Source: Flammeovirga kamogawensis (GTDB lineage Bacteria; Bacteroidota; Bacteroidia; Cytophagales; Flammeovirgaceae). From it: DNA of 64,000 nt. The notes beneath the pieces were generated by a model. It was not told the DNA's origin. It saw only the letters and a program-made list of their open reading frames with translations, and did not search any database. Position 1 is the stretch's first letter. Every line of letters starts with the position of its first letter. The position numbers and the translations under genes are program-made. Shown here in pieces: positions 37,638-46,592 of this stretch. Where the stretch lies: positions 4,031,001 through 4,095,000 of the forward strand of contig NZ_CP076128.1 of assembly GCF_018736065.1 (NCBI RefSeq). Reading direction: 5' to 3'.

Positions 37638-39611
37638 TTAAGGTGTTACTATGTTAAAGAAGAAATATTGATTCAGGTCATCCAGGCATTCTAAAACCGT
37701 TATAAATTGTTTTGTATCACCCTTTATTTTTATTTTTCCTGATTTGATAGCCTTTTTCATGGTTATACCTCCAAGCAAAAAGTCATTTAGAGTAGCACGT
37801 TCCATTGTGATAGTAGCATCTGGATTAGGATCTTCGTTATTAGGCCAATAGTTTAATACAGAGTTTTCTAGAAATAACGTATATTTTTTATTGTCATCTG
37901 TAAATACCCAGTTTAAAGTAATCTTTTTACCTGCTGCTTTTTTAGCATCTAATTGTATACCCATGTAACCAAAAATGAGATCCATAGACATATTAGAAAT
38001 AATTTGTGGGCTACTAGTTTCTGGAGTATTTGCTTTTAAAACTCCATTACGAAGCTCAAAAGCACCTGCTAAGTAAAAGTTACGCCAAGGTCCATTTTCT
38101 GCTTGGTACCCCATTTGTTCTAGCACATCCGCCTGTAGGTTTTTAGCGTCTTGAAGATCTGGATCAGAGAAAATTAAATGATTTAAAAGTTCGGCAGCCC
38201 AACGGTATTCGCCATTGTCAAAAGCTAATTTACCGGCAGCCATTACTTTATCGGCTCCTCCCATTAGCTTTACGTATTTTTTAGAAACTTCAACAGGAGG
38301 GAGTGGGTTTAGGTTTGCTGGGTTACCATCAAAATAACCTAAATAATAATTATAAACGGCTCTAACATTATGACTTAAAGAACCATAATATCCATGTGTA
38401 CCCCATTGTTTTGTTAAACTTTCTGGCATTTCAATTAAACCAGGAAGTTCATTCATAGTAGCTCCCATATTAGCATGATGCAAAGTTTGATCATGCATGT
38501 ACTTGTAAGTATCACGTTGTGATTTAATGTGTTCTACAACACGATCTTTTCCCCAAACAGGCCAATGATGCATTCCAATAGCAACCTCGGTATCACCAAA
38601 ACTTTGAAGTACTTGATTTAAATAGGTTGGCCATTTAGAGGCATCTCTTGTTTTTGCTCCACGTAAAGTATATAAATTGTGCATTGTATGAACGGCATCT
38701 TCGGCAGTATTAAGCATTTTATATTTTGGTAAATACCACATCATTTCAGAAGGAGCTTCAGAACCAGGTGCCATAACAAATTGATATTCGATTCCATCAA
38801 TTGTATGTTTTTCTCCAGTTTCTTTAATACTGTTTGTAGGTGCGTAAATTCCTGGAGAACCAGAAGAAGTGGTTACTCCAAGTCCTGCACCTACCTGTCC
38901 TTTTGCATCTGGGGGAAGAACATTACCATACATATAACTTGATCTTCTAGACATTGCTACACCAGCATAAACATTTTCTTCAATGGCATGATCTAGAAAA
39001 CCCTCTGGAGCATAGATTTTTATTTTTCCACTTGCTACATCTTCAGGAGAAGCAACTCCAAGTACACCTCCAAAATGATCTACATGAGAATGACTAAAGA
39101 AAACGGCTTTTACAGGTACTTTAGGGCGGTGTTGATAATATAAATCTAAAGCATATTTAGCTGTTTCTGTAGATATTAATGGATCATAAATATGTAAACC
39201 TCCATCTGCTTCCACAATAGTCATATTAGAAAGGTCAGCACCTCTAACTTGGTACACGCCCGGTACTACTTCAAATAATCCACTGATCATAAGTAGTTGA
39301 CTTTGTCTCCATAAACTAGGGTTAACGGATGTTGGAGATTTTTCATCTTGCTTAATAAATGCTTTAAAAGCACTCAAATCCCATACTATTCTCCCATCAG
39401 CATTTTTTACTATTCCATTATTGGGGAGAGGAGCAATAAATCCTTTTTGAGCTTCTTCAAAACTAGTTTTATCATCAAATGGGTACTTTTTATAGAGTGC
39501 CTTATTATTACTTTCTGTACTTTGAGAAGGAGCTTTAGGCTTTTCTTGTCCAACAACTGTTAGGTTTATTAAACAGAACATTGAAAGAGTGAGCGTTATT
39601 ACTTTATTCAT
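37638..39611 (-). CDS. Alkyl sulfatase (SdsA/BDS1-type metallo-beta-lactamase fold)
   Basis: 657 aa, typical length. Signal peptide MNKVITLTLSMFCLINLTVVG. The binuclear zinc motif SHSHVDHFGG lies in the MBL domain. The alkylsulfatase block TLRGAKTRDASKWPTYLNQ follows, then the dimerisation domain and a C-terminal SCP2-like lipid-binding domain (VNWVFTDDNKKYTLFLENSVL-type). It hydrolyses alkyl sulfate esters such as SDS to alcohols in the periplasm. It is a single gene with its own terminator. Confidence 0.93.
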   Translation of the reverse strand: MNKVITLTLSMFCLINLTVVGQEKPKAPSQSTESNNKALYKKYPFDDKTSFEEAQKGFIAPLPNNGIVKNADGRIVWDLSAFKAFIKQDEKSPTSVNPSLWRQSQLLMISGLFEVVPGVYQVRGADLSNMTIVEADGGLHIYDPLISTETAKYALDLYYQHRPKVPVKAVFFSHSHVDHFGGVLGVASPEDVASGKIKIYAPEGFLDHAIEENVYAGVAMSRRSSYMYGNVLPPDAKGQVGAGLGVTTSSGSPGIYAPTNSIKETGEKHTIDGIEYQFVMAPGSEAPSEMMWYLPKYKMLNTAEDAVHTMHNLYTLRGAKTRDASKWPTYLNQVLQSFGDTEVAIGMHHWPVWGKDRVVEHIKSQRDTYKYMHDQTLHHANMGATMNELPGLIEMPESLTKQWGTHGYYGSLSHNVRAVYNYYLGYFDGNPANLNPLPPVEVSKKYVKLMGGADKVMAAGKLAFDNGEYRWAAELLNHLIFSDPDLQDAKNLQADVLEQMGYQAENGPWRNFYLAGAFELRNGVLKANTPETSSPQIISNMSMDLIFGYMGIQLDAKKAAGKKITLNWVFTDDNKKYTLFLENSVLNYWPNNEDPNPDATITMERATLNDFLLGGITMKKAIKSGKIKIKGDTKQFITVLECLDDLNQYFFFNIVTP

Positions 39612-39814
39612 GGGGTTATTTTAATTAATAATTAGAATATCTATCTAATTATTCGGTAATGAGTGAAATCTTTTTAAAATAGATTTTTTAGGTTATTATC
39701 TCTAGTAATGAAAATAATGATTATATGTTTGTTCTCAAAGAAAAGTAAAATACTTATTGTACTTTTTTATACCCTAGTTATGTGTTTTTTACCTACTTAT
39801 TTTTTTTAAAGAAG

Positions 39815-39851
39815 ATAAAAAAAGTGCAAAACACGGGGTCTTGCACTTCAT
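39815..39851 (-). terminator. Terminator of the DUF4345 gene
   Basis: AAGTGCAA (39822-39829) / TTGCACTT (39841-39848) with T7 on the minus strand. Confidence 0.8.
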
Positions 39852-39884
39852 TGCTATTCTTTTGTTATTTGCTTTATTGTCAAT

Positions 39885-40271
39885 TTAGTATCCAATACTT
39901 AATAGGCAATAGATATTTGCAGTACCTAAAATCAATTCAAATATAATTCCTTGTGAAATTTGCTTACTTGGTTTACCATCAATTGCTCTACTAATGAGTC
40001 TACCAATTGCAAAACCTATAAAAATAAGTATTGCAATTACGTGTGATGTGAAGGATAACCTTTCAAAAAAGATTCCTAATAAAATGAGAATACCAGCAAG
40101 AAGCATTACTGCACTAACACCTCGCATTTCATTTAACAAACTAGAATCATTTTCTAATTTAATTCCGGAATTCTTCAAGTAGGTTTTTGTTGGATTACTC
40201 AATCTCATAGAACCAACAAAGATTAATAAAATACTTGACAGAGATAAGATTACGATTTTAACAATTTCCAT
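39885..40271 (-). CDS. DUF4345-family membrane protein
   Basis: 128 aa with four membrane helices. The conserved LLNEMRGVSAVMLLAG motif and the GFAIGRLISRAIDG segment match DUF4345. It lies 69 bases downstream of the WYL regulator on the same strand, so the regulator may control or be co-transcribed with it. Function unknown. Confidence 0.75.
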   Translation of the reverse strand: MEIVKIVILSLSSILLIFVGSMRLSNPTKTYLKNSGIKLENDSSLLNEMRGVSAVMLLAGILILLGIFFERLSFTSHVIAILIFIGFAIGRLISRAIDGKPSKQISQGIIFELILGTANIYCLLSIGY

Positions 40272-40340
40272 TTTTAGTTGCTTTTAATTAATACTTCTAC
40301 AAATGTAAATTGGAGGTGTGACAGAGGGGTGTCAGGGGTA

Positions 40341-41042
40341 TTATTGATTTTTTACATATTTTTCAAAATAGGCTTTAATAGTCATATTATGCGGTCTAAA
40401 TGTATCTGCTTTTGAAATAATATTTTTTATAAAGTCGATTCTAAAGTGTCTAAAATCGTTTCTTAATCTGCAAAAGCCAATTAATAGAAAATTACCATGA
40501 ATGCTATAAAGAGCAAATGGTTCTATATCTCTTACTGTGTGATTGTTCTCCGAAGAATGGTAGTCAATAGTTAAAACATTGTATTGTGTTATTGCTGATT
40601 GAATCTGCATTAAGTTGTTACTTGTTTTTTCTTGATTATTATTTCCGCTAAAATAGATCCTGTCTGATAGTAAATCAGCATTTCCTTTCTGAGAGTACCT
40701 TAATATAGCTTTAATCTTTTCTATTGCACTAGATGCATTTTCAACAAATGACAAATCTTTATTTTTGATAGCCAATTGTTCTAAAGTTATTAATGCATTT
40801 GCTTCATCTTCTGTAAAAACAACAGGCGGAAGATGGTAACCTTCCATAATAGAATATCCTTTACCTTCCTCTGTTACAATTGGAACTCCAGATTTTTCTA
40901 AAGTTCGTATATCTCTATAAATGGTTCGTAAGCTTACATTATGCTTTTCAGCCAGGTGTTTTGCTGTAATAATTCTTTTGGATTGTAATTGGGTTAGAAT
41001 GGCAGTTAATCTAGAAATCCTTGGTTTTTCTTTTTCTTCCAT
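40341..41042 (-). CDS. YafY-type HTH-WYL transcriptional regulator
   Basis: 233 aa. N-terminal HTH_11 (ITAKHLAEKHNVSLRTIYRDIRTLEKSG, about residues 20-47), then a helical region, then a WYL domain (about 140-215; DYHSSENNHTVRDIEPFALYSIHGNFLLIGFCRLR). WYL domains sense nucleic acid or nucleotide ligands. The conserved W-Y-L triplet is degenerate, read here as DIEPFALYSI...FLLIGFC. It is a neighbour of the DUF4345 gene. Confidence 0.87.
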   Translation of the reverse strand: MEEKEKPRISRLTAILTQLQSKRIITAKHLAEKHNVSLRTIYRDIRTLEKSGVPIVTEEGKGYSIMEGYHLPPVVFTEDEANALITLEQLAIKNKDLSFVENASSAIEKIKAILRYSQKGNADLLSDRIYFSGNNNQEKTSNNLMQIQSAITQYNVLTIDYHSSENNHTVRDIEPFALYSIHGNFLLIGFCRLRNDFRHFRIDFIKNIISKADTFRPHNMTIKAYFEKYVKNQ

Positions 41043-41163
41043 GGTTGTTTGTTCAGTTTGAAGTTGTAGTAACCTTTTATTTTATCTAAAGGTAAAATAA
41101 CTTTTAATTGGTAAGATAATGTAAATAGAAATTATATAGTTTAACATTATTGTTCTTGCGTTT

Positions 41164-41988
41164 TTAATTAATTTCTAATTTCATTTCATATTGGTTAACA
41201 GTAGTAGGAATTTCTACTTTATTTATAATTTCTAACTTTTCTAATAGTCGAGTATCTACATTGACGATTTTTACATTATTTGAGATTAATTTTATTCCTT
41301 GAAATAATCTTTCCCATGCATTATTATTATCAGCTAGTAAATCGAATTGAGCTACATATTTATTTTCCTCATTATAAATAAAATAAGATTCTAGTTGGTT
41401 ATCATGAATTACATAATAGTAATCATAATTTCGTTCAATAATTGTTTCTTTTTGAAAATCCCAAGAATAGAACTCTTGGTTAAAAGTATTATCCCAATTA
41501 AAGTCTTCTTTACTTACTTTTTTTAAGTTTATTTCATCTCGAGATTTTATATTAATATTTCCAGAGAAGCACTGATATTCTTTGCAAATTTTAAAACCAG
41601 AGCGCTGGTAAATTTTAATTGCATTTTTATTTTCTTGAATTACTTCAAGTATACATTTTTCAATTCCATGATTTCTTAAGTCATTAATAGCATAATCATA
41701 GATTAATTTTGATATTCCATTACCTCTGAAATCTGGTATTACACCTGTTCCTGTATTGAAAGCTGTTTTTTTTCCAAATCTATTATCAATTGCATGAATG
41801 ATGAAACCAACTAATTGGCCATTTATAAGCATTCCATAAGATAGATTATAGTCTACTTTAGCGGCACTCCATCGTTTTTGATAATACATTTTATCAGTAG
41901 GTATCTCTAAGTGATACTCTTTAAATGCGAGTAAAAAGCAATCTATTAGTTCATCAAAAGGTACTTTATTTAATCTTAAGATCTTCAT
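41164..41988 (-). CDS. GNAT acetyltransferase with a second C-terminal domain
   Basis: 274 aa. The N-terminal GNAT fold (1-145) shows GVIPDFRGNGISKLIYDY (acetyl-CoA loop with RGNGIS) and NKNAIKIYQRSGFKI. The C-terminal 120 residues look like a second, degenerate GNAT-like half. Substrate unknown. It is the first of several minus-strand accessory genes in the cassette-like region and uses more AT-rich codons than the housekeeping genes. Confidence 0.8.
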   Translation of the reverse strand: MKILRLNKVPFDELIDCFLLAFKEYHLEIPTDKMYYQKRWSAAKVDYNLSYGMLINGQLVGFIIHAIDNRFGKKTAFNTGTGVIPDFRGNGISKLIYDYAINDLRNHGIEKCILEVIQENKNAIKIYQRSGFKICKEYQCFSGNINIKSRDEINLKKVSKEDFNWDNTFNQEFYSWDFQKETIIERNYDYYYVIHDNQLESYFIYNEENKYVAQFDLLADNNNAWERLFQGIKLISNNVKIVNVDTRLLEKLEIINKVEIPTTVNQYEMKLEIN

Positions 41989-42039
41989 AATTAGTAATAA
42001 CGGGTAGGTTTAACTTCTTGTGAGGGTTTCTCAACTTTA

Positions 42040-42122
42040 AGTTTTGTCCTGAGTGGACATAATTTTAATTTATTTTAAAGATAGAATAATCTTGTAGAGG
42101 GGGCAAGTGCGTTACTCACAAG
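42040..42122 (+). mobile_element. Group II intron remnant A, 5' RNA segment
   Basis: CCTGAGTGGACATA...TTTATTTTAAAGATAGAATAATC...AGAGGGGGCAAGTG matches, with drift, the 5' parts of copies B (44095) and C (45536). The AAA_28 gene now lies between this piece and the 3' piece at 42883. Confidence 0.6.
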
Positions 42123-42236
42123 ATGTAATTTGAAATAATATTGTAATAAGTTATGTACTCAGTCATGAAAATATAGGTTCAACAACCTATGAAGATTACT
42201 TTAAGCCCCTTAATTTAATTCAGCTTGATTTTCATG

Positions 42237-42803
42237 TTATTTAATGAAACCTATAATAAAATCAGCCCTTTCGTTTACAGAAAGCTTTGGAGTTTCTATA
42301 ATATTATATCCGTAATTTGCATATGTTTCGCACATTTTTTCAAATGTCAAAACAGCTTCTTTCCAATCTTGCTTTCGCTCATTATCTGTTTTATAAATAT
42401 CCTTCCAAGGCGGTAGTACAAATACATGTTTATTGTATCTCCAATTTTTTGCATAAATTTCCATCTGTTCGTCTACATCAGAATTAATTAGTCTAGCATA
42501 GCAAATAGTATCTAAAAAACCACGATCAAAAAAAGTAATTTCATTCCCATTTACTATTTCCTCCGTCTGTTCAAAACTACTTACCGATCGATCAAACATT
42601 ACTTTTTTGTACAAATTTTGATCTTTCCAAGGAAGAGCTTTTCCGTTATTCTCTTGTTGTTCTTTTATTAATTTCCGAGCAATTTCTGGAACAACAGAAT
42701 AGTTTCTATTCTGTAATTCTGTTAATAGAGTTGTTTTTCCAACTCCAGGTCCGCCCGTTATAACATAAAAGTTACTATTTGATTTTGGTTCAATAATTAT
42801 CAA
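42237..42803 (-). CDS. AAA_28-family P-loop ATPase/kinase-like protein
   Basis: 188 aa starting at TTG 42803. An in-frame stop lies five codons upstream and no ATG precedes the P-loop. Walker A is GGPGVGKTT, then VPEIARKLI, and an acidic Walker B-like FFDRGFLDT. The pattern matches AAA_28/NadR-like nucleoside kinases. It sits between two pieces of group II intron copy A and has no partner gene, like a mobile cassette cargo. A perfect palindrome ATAGGTT-CAAC-AACCTAT lies past its 3' end (42171-42188). Confidence 0.83.
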   Translation of the reverse strand: MIIIEPKSNSNFYVITGGPGVGKTTLLTELQNRNYSVVPEIARKLIKEQQENNGKALPWKDQNLYKKVMFDRSVSSFEQTEEIVNGNEITFFDRGFLDTICYARLINSDVDEQMEIYAKNWRYNKHVFVLPPWKDIYKTDNERKQDWKEAVLTFEKMCETYANYGYNIIETPKLSVNERADFIIGFIK

Positions 42804-42882
42804 TTGTGGGTCAATTTAAATGTTATGAAACTCTTAGATTAAATGATAGAAGAGGTTTTATCATCTCTCTTTAAAATGTTAA

Positions 42883-43078
42883 ATGAGTTGGTTCATGAAC
42901 AAGTGCATAAGAATTAGAAATAACCATGTAAATGCTACTCACTTTCTGAGAAGAATAGCTTGAGAGTCTCCTAACTTATTTTATCATTGGTTTTTAGGAA
43001 AGTACTCTGTATAATAGAGAGGTTCACATACGTTTCTGTGAAAATTTAGGGGTAAAATTCCACTAGCTTTAACTTTAT
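42883..43078 (+). mobile_element. Group II intron remnant A, maturase C-terminus and domains V/VI
   Basis: The frame at 42883 reads MSWFMNKCIRIRNN...HFLRRIA, stop, ESPNLFYHW, the typical end of intron-encoded proteins (KYKxxR...LRRIAxxxPNLFxHW). From about 43012, AGAGAGGTTCACATACG...TTTCTGTGA and TTTAGGGGTAAAATTCC match the 3' arm of domain V and domain VI. One in-frame stop shows it is dead. Confidence 0.72.
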
Positions 43079-43116
43079 AATTATTTTAATTCCTTTCCTA
43101 AGGAAGAATTAATTTT

Positions 43117-43329
43117 TTATGTAAAAACTTTTGGCTTAAAATATATTATTAAGCTTAAAACAAAGTATATAATTAAAAAAGGTATTCCAAAAAATGAAAA
43201 TAATAATGGATTAAAACCCAATACCATTCCAATAATTAGTATTATGCTAAAGACCCATATTGGTAATTTTTTAGATATACCATATAATAAAAGACTCAAA
43301 ACAGACAATACTCCTAGAAACCATAGCAC
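43117..43329 (-). CDS. Small two-helix membrane protein
   Basis: 70 aa from a GTG at 43329. Almost wholly hydrophobic, with two helices (about 5-38 and 44-64) and a short basic tail. It lies between intron remnant A and an attC-like hairpin, so it may be a cassette gene. Not recognised. The start is uncertain. Confidence 0.4.
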   Translation of the reverse strand: MLWFLGVLSVLSLLLYGISKKLPIWVFSIILIIGMVLGFNPLLFSFFGIPFLIIYFVLSLIIYFKPKVFT

Positions 43330-43484
43330 TTCTAATGAATTCGTACTTTGTTCTTCACTAAAAATATTTAAATCAAAAGAAAACTGATAAGCATAAATGG
43401 CTTATTACGAAAAAAATAGTCAAATATTTCTAAGTAATAAATTCATGCTTTTTTGAAAGTTAAGTTTTTGGTGGAATGATTGGA

Positions 43485-43556
43485 GCTAACGGTTATTGTA
43501 AGGTGGTGTGACAAGTGTACCGTGAGCATTATTACTCACGGATCGAACCGATTAGC
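43485..43556 (-). repeat. attC-like imperfect hairpin after the GNAT gene
   Basis: Outer arms GCTAACGGTT (43485-43494) and AACCG-a-TTAGC (43546-43556) pair with one bulged base. An inner 7-bp stem CCGTGAG/CTCACGG (43520-43541) follows. Bulged outer arms ending in GTTAGC, placed at the stop codon of a promoterless gene, fit integron attC sites. Confidence 0.5.
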
Positions 43557-44004
43557 GGTTGGTTCTTTCGTTAATCATTTCCATTTCAAAGAGGTCAAGT
43601 CCTTTCCCCCAATAATCTTTTTCAGTCCGGATTGTTTTAAACCCAAATTTCTCAAAAAACTTGAAAGCGAGTTGAGACGTTGTTACGACTGTTTTTTCTA
43701 CTTTTTCATCTTCTTGTAATATTTTCAAACAATAATCTACTGATTGTTTTCCTAATCCCTTTCCTGAATAATTGGGGTCGAAGAAAATCCAAGTAATTTG
43801 ACCTGTTTTGTTTTTTTTATTTACATAATACCCTGTTCCACCAACAATAACTTCATTCAATTCAATAGTCAAATAAGTTTTGTGGTTTTTTTTTAAATAT
43901 TCTTTAAAATCAACAATTTCATTTATGTCAAAATATTCAGGTATATTTAACTTAAATACTTCAATAAGTTCATTTGTGTCAGTTTTTTTATAAGGTCTAA
44001 TCAT
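43552..44004 (-). CDS. GNAT-family acetyltransferase
   Basis: 150 aa, single GNAT domain. The acetyl-CoA loop is FFDPNYSGKGLGKQSVDYC, followed by LAFKFFEKFGFKTIRTEKDYWG. The stop codon lies inside the attC-like hairpin, and another attC-like site lies just upstream of the start (44032-44090), giving the gene-plus-attC layout of a cassette. Substrate unknown. Confidence 0.83.
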   Translation of the reverse strand: MIRPYKKTDTNELIEVFKLNIPEYFDINEIVDFKEYLKKNHKTYLTIELNEVIVGGTGYYVNKKNKTGQITWIFFDPNYSGKGLGKQSVDYCLKILQEDEKVEKTVVTTSQLAFKFFEKFGFKTIRTEKDYWGKGLDLFEMEMINERTNR

Positions 44005-44031
44005 TTTCGGGATATTTTGTATTTACTTACT

Positions 44032-44090
44032 GCTAACGAAATGGTTAAACTACAACCAGCGAGCGTATTGACCGGTGGATGGAGATTAGC
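44032..44090 (-). repeat. Second attC-like site, next to intron B
   Basis: GCTAACG (44032-44038) and GATTAGC (44084-44090) are the same outer arms as at 43485, with an inner GGTT/AACC stem. Intron copy B begins four bases beyond it. Confidence 0.45.
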
Positions 44091-44094
44091 TATT

Positions 44095-44685
44095 GTGTAT
44101 GCCTAAAATGGACATAGCTTTATTTTAAAGATAGAATAAATTTATAGAGGGTGCAAGTCCCTTTTGTACGGAGTACGATCCTGAAGTATTGGTATATTAC
44201 AAGGTGGTTTTCTGTGAGGAATGCACTGAAATAAGCGAGACAACAAAAGTTGGTACTGTAAGAAATGTGGCTGACTATAGAAATATCAAATTGTTCAATT
44301 TGATTTTCTAAGTTTCAGATTTATGTCTGTTAAATTAAAAAAGTGAAGATAACTTTTTACAATATGACTTTACAGTAAGTGGTGAGTCTAAATTTCGAAT
44401 GATAGACCACCTTCGGGACTTTAGAACCTTAAGAAAATCAGAAGTACAATTTAGTAAATAGCTCAAACTTTGAATTGCATTAGTTATTAAGGCAAATTAC
44501 GCTTAAAGGGTGTACCTCCTGTCTTCCATTATTAATACCAACGTTTAATGAGTTGGTCCATGAGCAAGTACAAAAGTATTAGAAATAATCTCGTAAAATT
44601 CGATCACTTTCTGCGAAGAATAGCTAGAGATTTCCCTAACTTATTTTATCATTTGGGTCTTGAAGTCTACCTACAGAGCCCCAAT
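44095..44685 (+). mobile_element. Group II intron remnant B (5' RNA domains plus maturase C-terminus)
   Basis: It starts GTGTATGCCTAAAATGGACAT, close to the GUGYG-type intron start. It continues through domain I-like sequence to about 44510, then jumps to an intact frame at 44548: MSWSMSKYKSIRNN...FLRRIARDFPNLFYH. Most of the reverse transcriptase is deleted. It stops near AGAGCC, at the expected start of domain V. Orientation is opposite to the flanking genes. Confidence 0.7.
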
Positions 44686-44969
44686 TGTAATGATTTATAT
44701 TTATATTAACAGCTCTAATGACTTCAACCTTTACAGCTTTCCTGAAACTTAGTTACATTAAACTTTAAGCATAGATTTTTATTAAATGAATTATTATTTT
44801 CATTTATAGACTTATCATTTTTGGGTTTTATTAACAAGTGATTTTCTCCAAAGTCAAAACATGTAAGAGTTTCTTTTTCAAATAATATTTTTAATCCTAA
44901 GATGCCTCTATAAAAAGTGAAACATTCACTATCACTAAAATTAGTTGTGAATAATATTATTTCTGCCAT
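44655..44969 (-). pseudogene. VOC (glyoxalase-like) family gene, frameshifted
   Basis: The frame from ATG 44969 (MAEIILFTTNFSDSECFTFY) covers the first half of a VOC domain and stops at 44724. Sequence in another frame continues it (VEVIRAVNINININHYNWGS, then QDPND, the usual W-G...DPxGN end), so a one-base shift near 44727 broke the gene. Its 3' end meets the end of intron remnant B. Confidence 0.6.
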
Positions 44970-45000
44970 TATTTAATAATGGTTTACATGAAGAAATTTT

Positions 45001-45456
45001 TTATAGATCAAACTTGTAATCAATAAAAGTAGAACCTTCAATTTTTTTAAAGTTCATTTGTTCATATAGATTTTGAGCCTGAGTGTTTGTTATTTCAGTA
45101 GATAATTTAACTGTTGTTGCTCCATCAGATTTAGCAAACTCTAATACTTGTTCTATTAAAGTAGCTGCAATCCCTTTTTTTCTATATTCTTCATGAATAT
45201 ATAAATCATTCAAAATCCAACTCTTCGATAACATTACAGATGAGAAAATAGGATAAAGTTGAATAAATCCAACAGCTTTATTCTCCTTAATTGCAATAAT
45301 GATTTTTGATTCATTATTGTTAATTCGGTTTGTTAAAAAGTTTTTTGATTGTTCTATTGAGGATTCTTGACGGTAGAATATTCTGTATTTGTTAAAAAGT
45401 TCTACGGCTTCTGAAATGTTATTTTTATTAAGCCACTTAAAAGTTAAGTTATTCAT
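45001..45456 (-). CDS. GNAT-family acetyltransferase
   Basis: 151 aa. Acetyl-CoA loop LYIHEEYRKKGIAATLIEQV, then NTQAQNLYEQMNFKKIEG. Single-domain, close to Bacteroidota GNAT enzymes found alone. It lies between the broken VOC gene and intron copy C. No promoter seen. Substrate unknown. Confidence 0.85.
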   Translation of the reverse strand: MNNLTFKWLNKNNISEAVELFNKYRIFYRQESSIEQSKNFLTNRINNNESKIIIAIKENKAVGFIQLYPIFSSVMLSKSWILNDLYIHEEYRKKGIAATLIEQVLEFAKSDGATTVKLSTEITNTQAQNLYEQMNFKKIEGSTFIDYKFDL

Positions 45457-45535
45457 TGTTTATTCTTTATTTTTCTTATTACCACAATGGTTTGTGTTTA
45501 GTACATATCCAGCAGGGTATGTGCTTATTCACCAT

Positions 45536-45935
45536 GTGAGTGCCCAAAATAGACACAGCCTTATTTTAAAGATATAATAATCTTCTAGAGAGTGCAAGTC
45601 TCGTATGCACGGGGTATGATCCCGAAGCATTAGCAAGTGTGGTTTTCCTTGAGAAGTGCACTGGAGTATGTCAAACGATAAAAGGTGTTCCTCAAGAAGA
45701 AATATTAAGTCCGTTACTTTCTAATATCGTCTTGCATGAATTGGATCAAATTCTAGAAGCTAGAGATTTACTTTGTATATAATTTGCTGATGATTTCAGT
45801 ATCTAAACAAAGTCTGCAAAAGCAGCCAACCGCCGTATACCTTCATGAGAAGAGTTTCGAAGTGAGAGAAGCATATCTCGGAGTAAATACGGTAGTGTGA
45901 TAGGGTCTCCGTTAGGCTAATTAACGGTACTAGAT
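45536..45935 (+). mobile_element. Group II intron remnant C, internally deleted but with both ends
   Basis: The 5' part GTGAGTGCCCAAAATAGACAC...AGAGTGCAAGTC aligns with copy B. From 45684 a reverse transcriptase piece reads GVPQEEILSPLLSNIVLHEL and, after a stop, FADDFSI. The 3' part has AACCGCCGTATACC...AATACGGTAGTGTGATAGGGTC, a domain V-like pairing, and the domain VI hairpin CCGTTAG/TTAACGG. Two stops in the RT show decay. Confidence 0.7.
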
Positions 45936-45946
45936 TGTACATAATT

Positions 45947-46387
45947 TTATTTATTTTCAAGTTTTAATTTTCTGTATTCATATATTTCTTTCAGTCCTTT
46001 TATCAGTCCAAATATTAGAAGAGTACAGAGAATCAACAGTATTACATTTTTGTATGGCATTTCAGATTCTTGAATTAGACCAAGTATTCCAATTGTTAGT
46101 ATTGGTATAATAGTCAATGTCATTCCGATATAAAACAGGTGATTTTTCTTTTTTTGTATACCATAAATTATCAATCCGAAAATAGTCAAGGCAGGAATTA
46201 AAATAAGAACCGATAATGTTCTTCTTGTTTGAATCGCATTGTCCATATCTGTTCGCATTGGCTCAACGATTCCACGAGTAACATCGTCTGAAACGTCCGT
46301 ACGAATACCAATCCATAAATCTCCTATCCAAATTGTTAGGATTAAAATCCAGAGTCCAATAGTTAGAAATTTTAATGCCTTTATCAT
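45947..46387 (-). CDS. Hypothetical four-helix membrane protein
   Basis: 146 aa from ATG 46387. A longer frame to 46465 crosses an attC-like palindrome and is less likely. About four membrane helices, with a charged loop after the first (IRTDVSDDVTRGIVEPMRTD). No family recognised. The stop codon lies directly beyond the 3' end of intron copy C. Confidence 0.55.
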   Translation of the reverse strand: MIKALKFLTIGLWILILTIWIGDLWIGIRTDVSDDVTRGIVEPMRTDMDNAIQTRRTLSVLILIPALTIFGLIIYGIQKKKNHLFYIGMTLTIIPILTIGILGLIQESEMPYKNVILLILCTLLIFGLIKGLKEIYEYRKLKLENK

Positions 46388-46397
46388 TCGTTTTTTA

Positions 46398-46418
46398 GTT
46401 ATGCACAACGTGCTGTGT
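46398..46418 (-). repeat. Short near-palindrome before the membrane gene
   Basis: ATGCACA-ACGTGC-TGTGTAT, like the terminal arms of Bacteroidota cassette recombination sites (GTTGTGCATAAC on the minus strand). Weaker than the site at 43485. Confidence 0.35.
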
Positions 46419-46592
46419 ATGGGCAGTAGAAAGCGATAAATTTTCAATTTTGCACTGAGCCACATTTTAATATTTTGTTTTTAACTTATTCGGTATGAAA
46501 GCAAAATTAAAAATTTGGAGGTGTTTCAAATAACAATTGCACTTTCTAAAACACAAGTGCCTATTTGATATATACCGTGTTAACCACCACTG

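Noticed and set aside
42171-42188. Palindrome ATAGGTT-CAAC-AACCTAT as an attachment site
   Set aside because: It is a single copy with no matching partner in the window and lies after the AAA gene without a T run. Kept only as a note.
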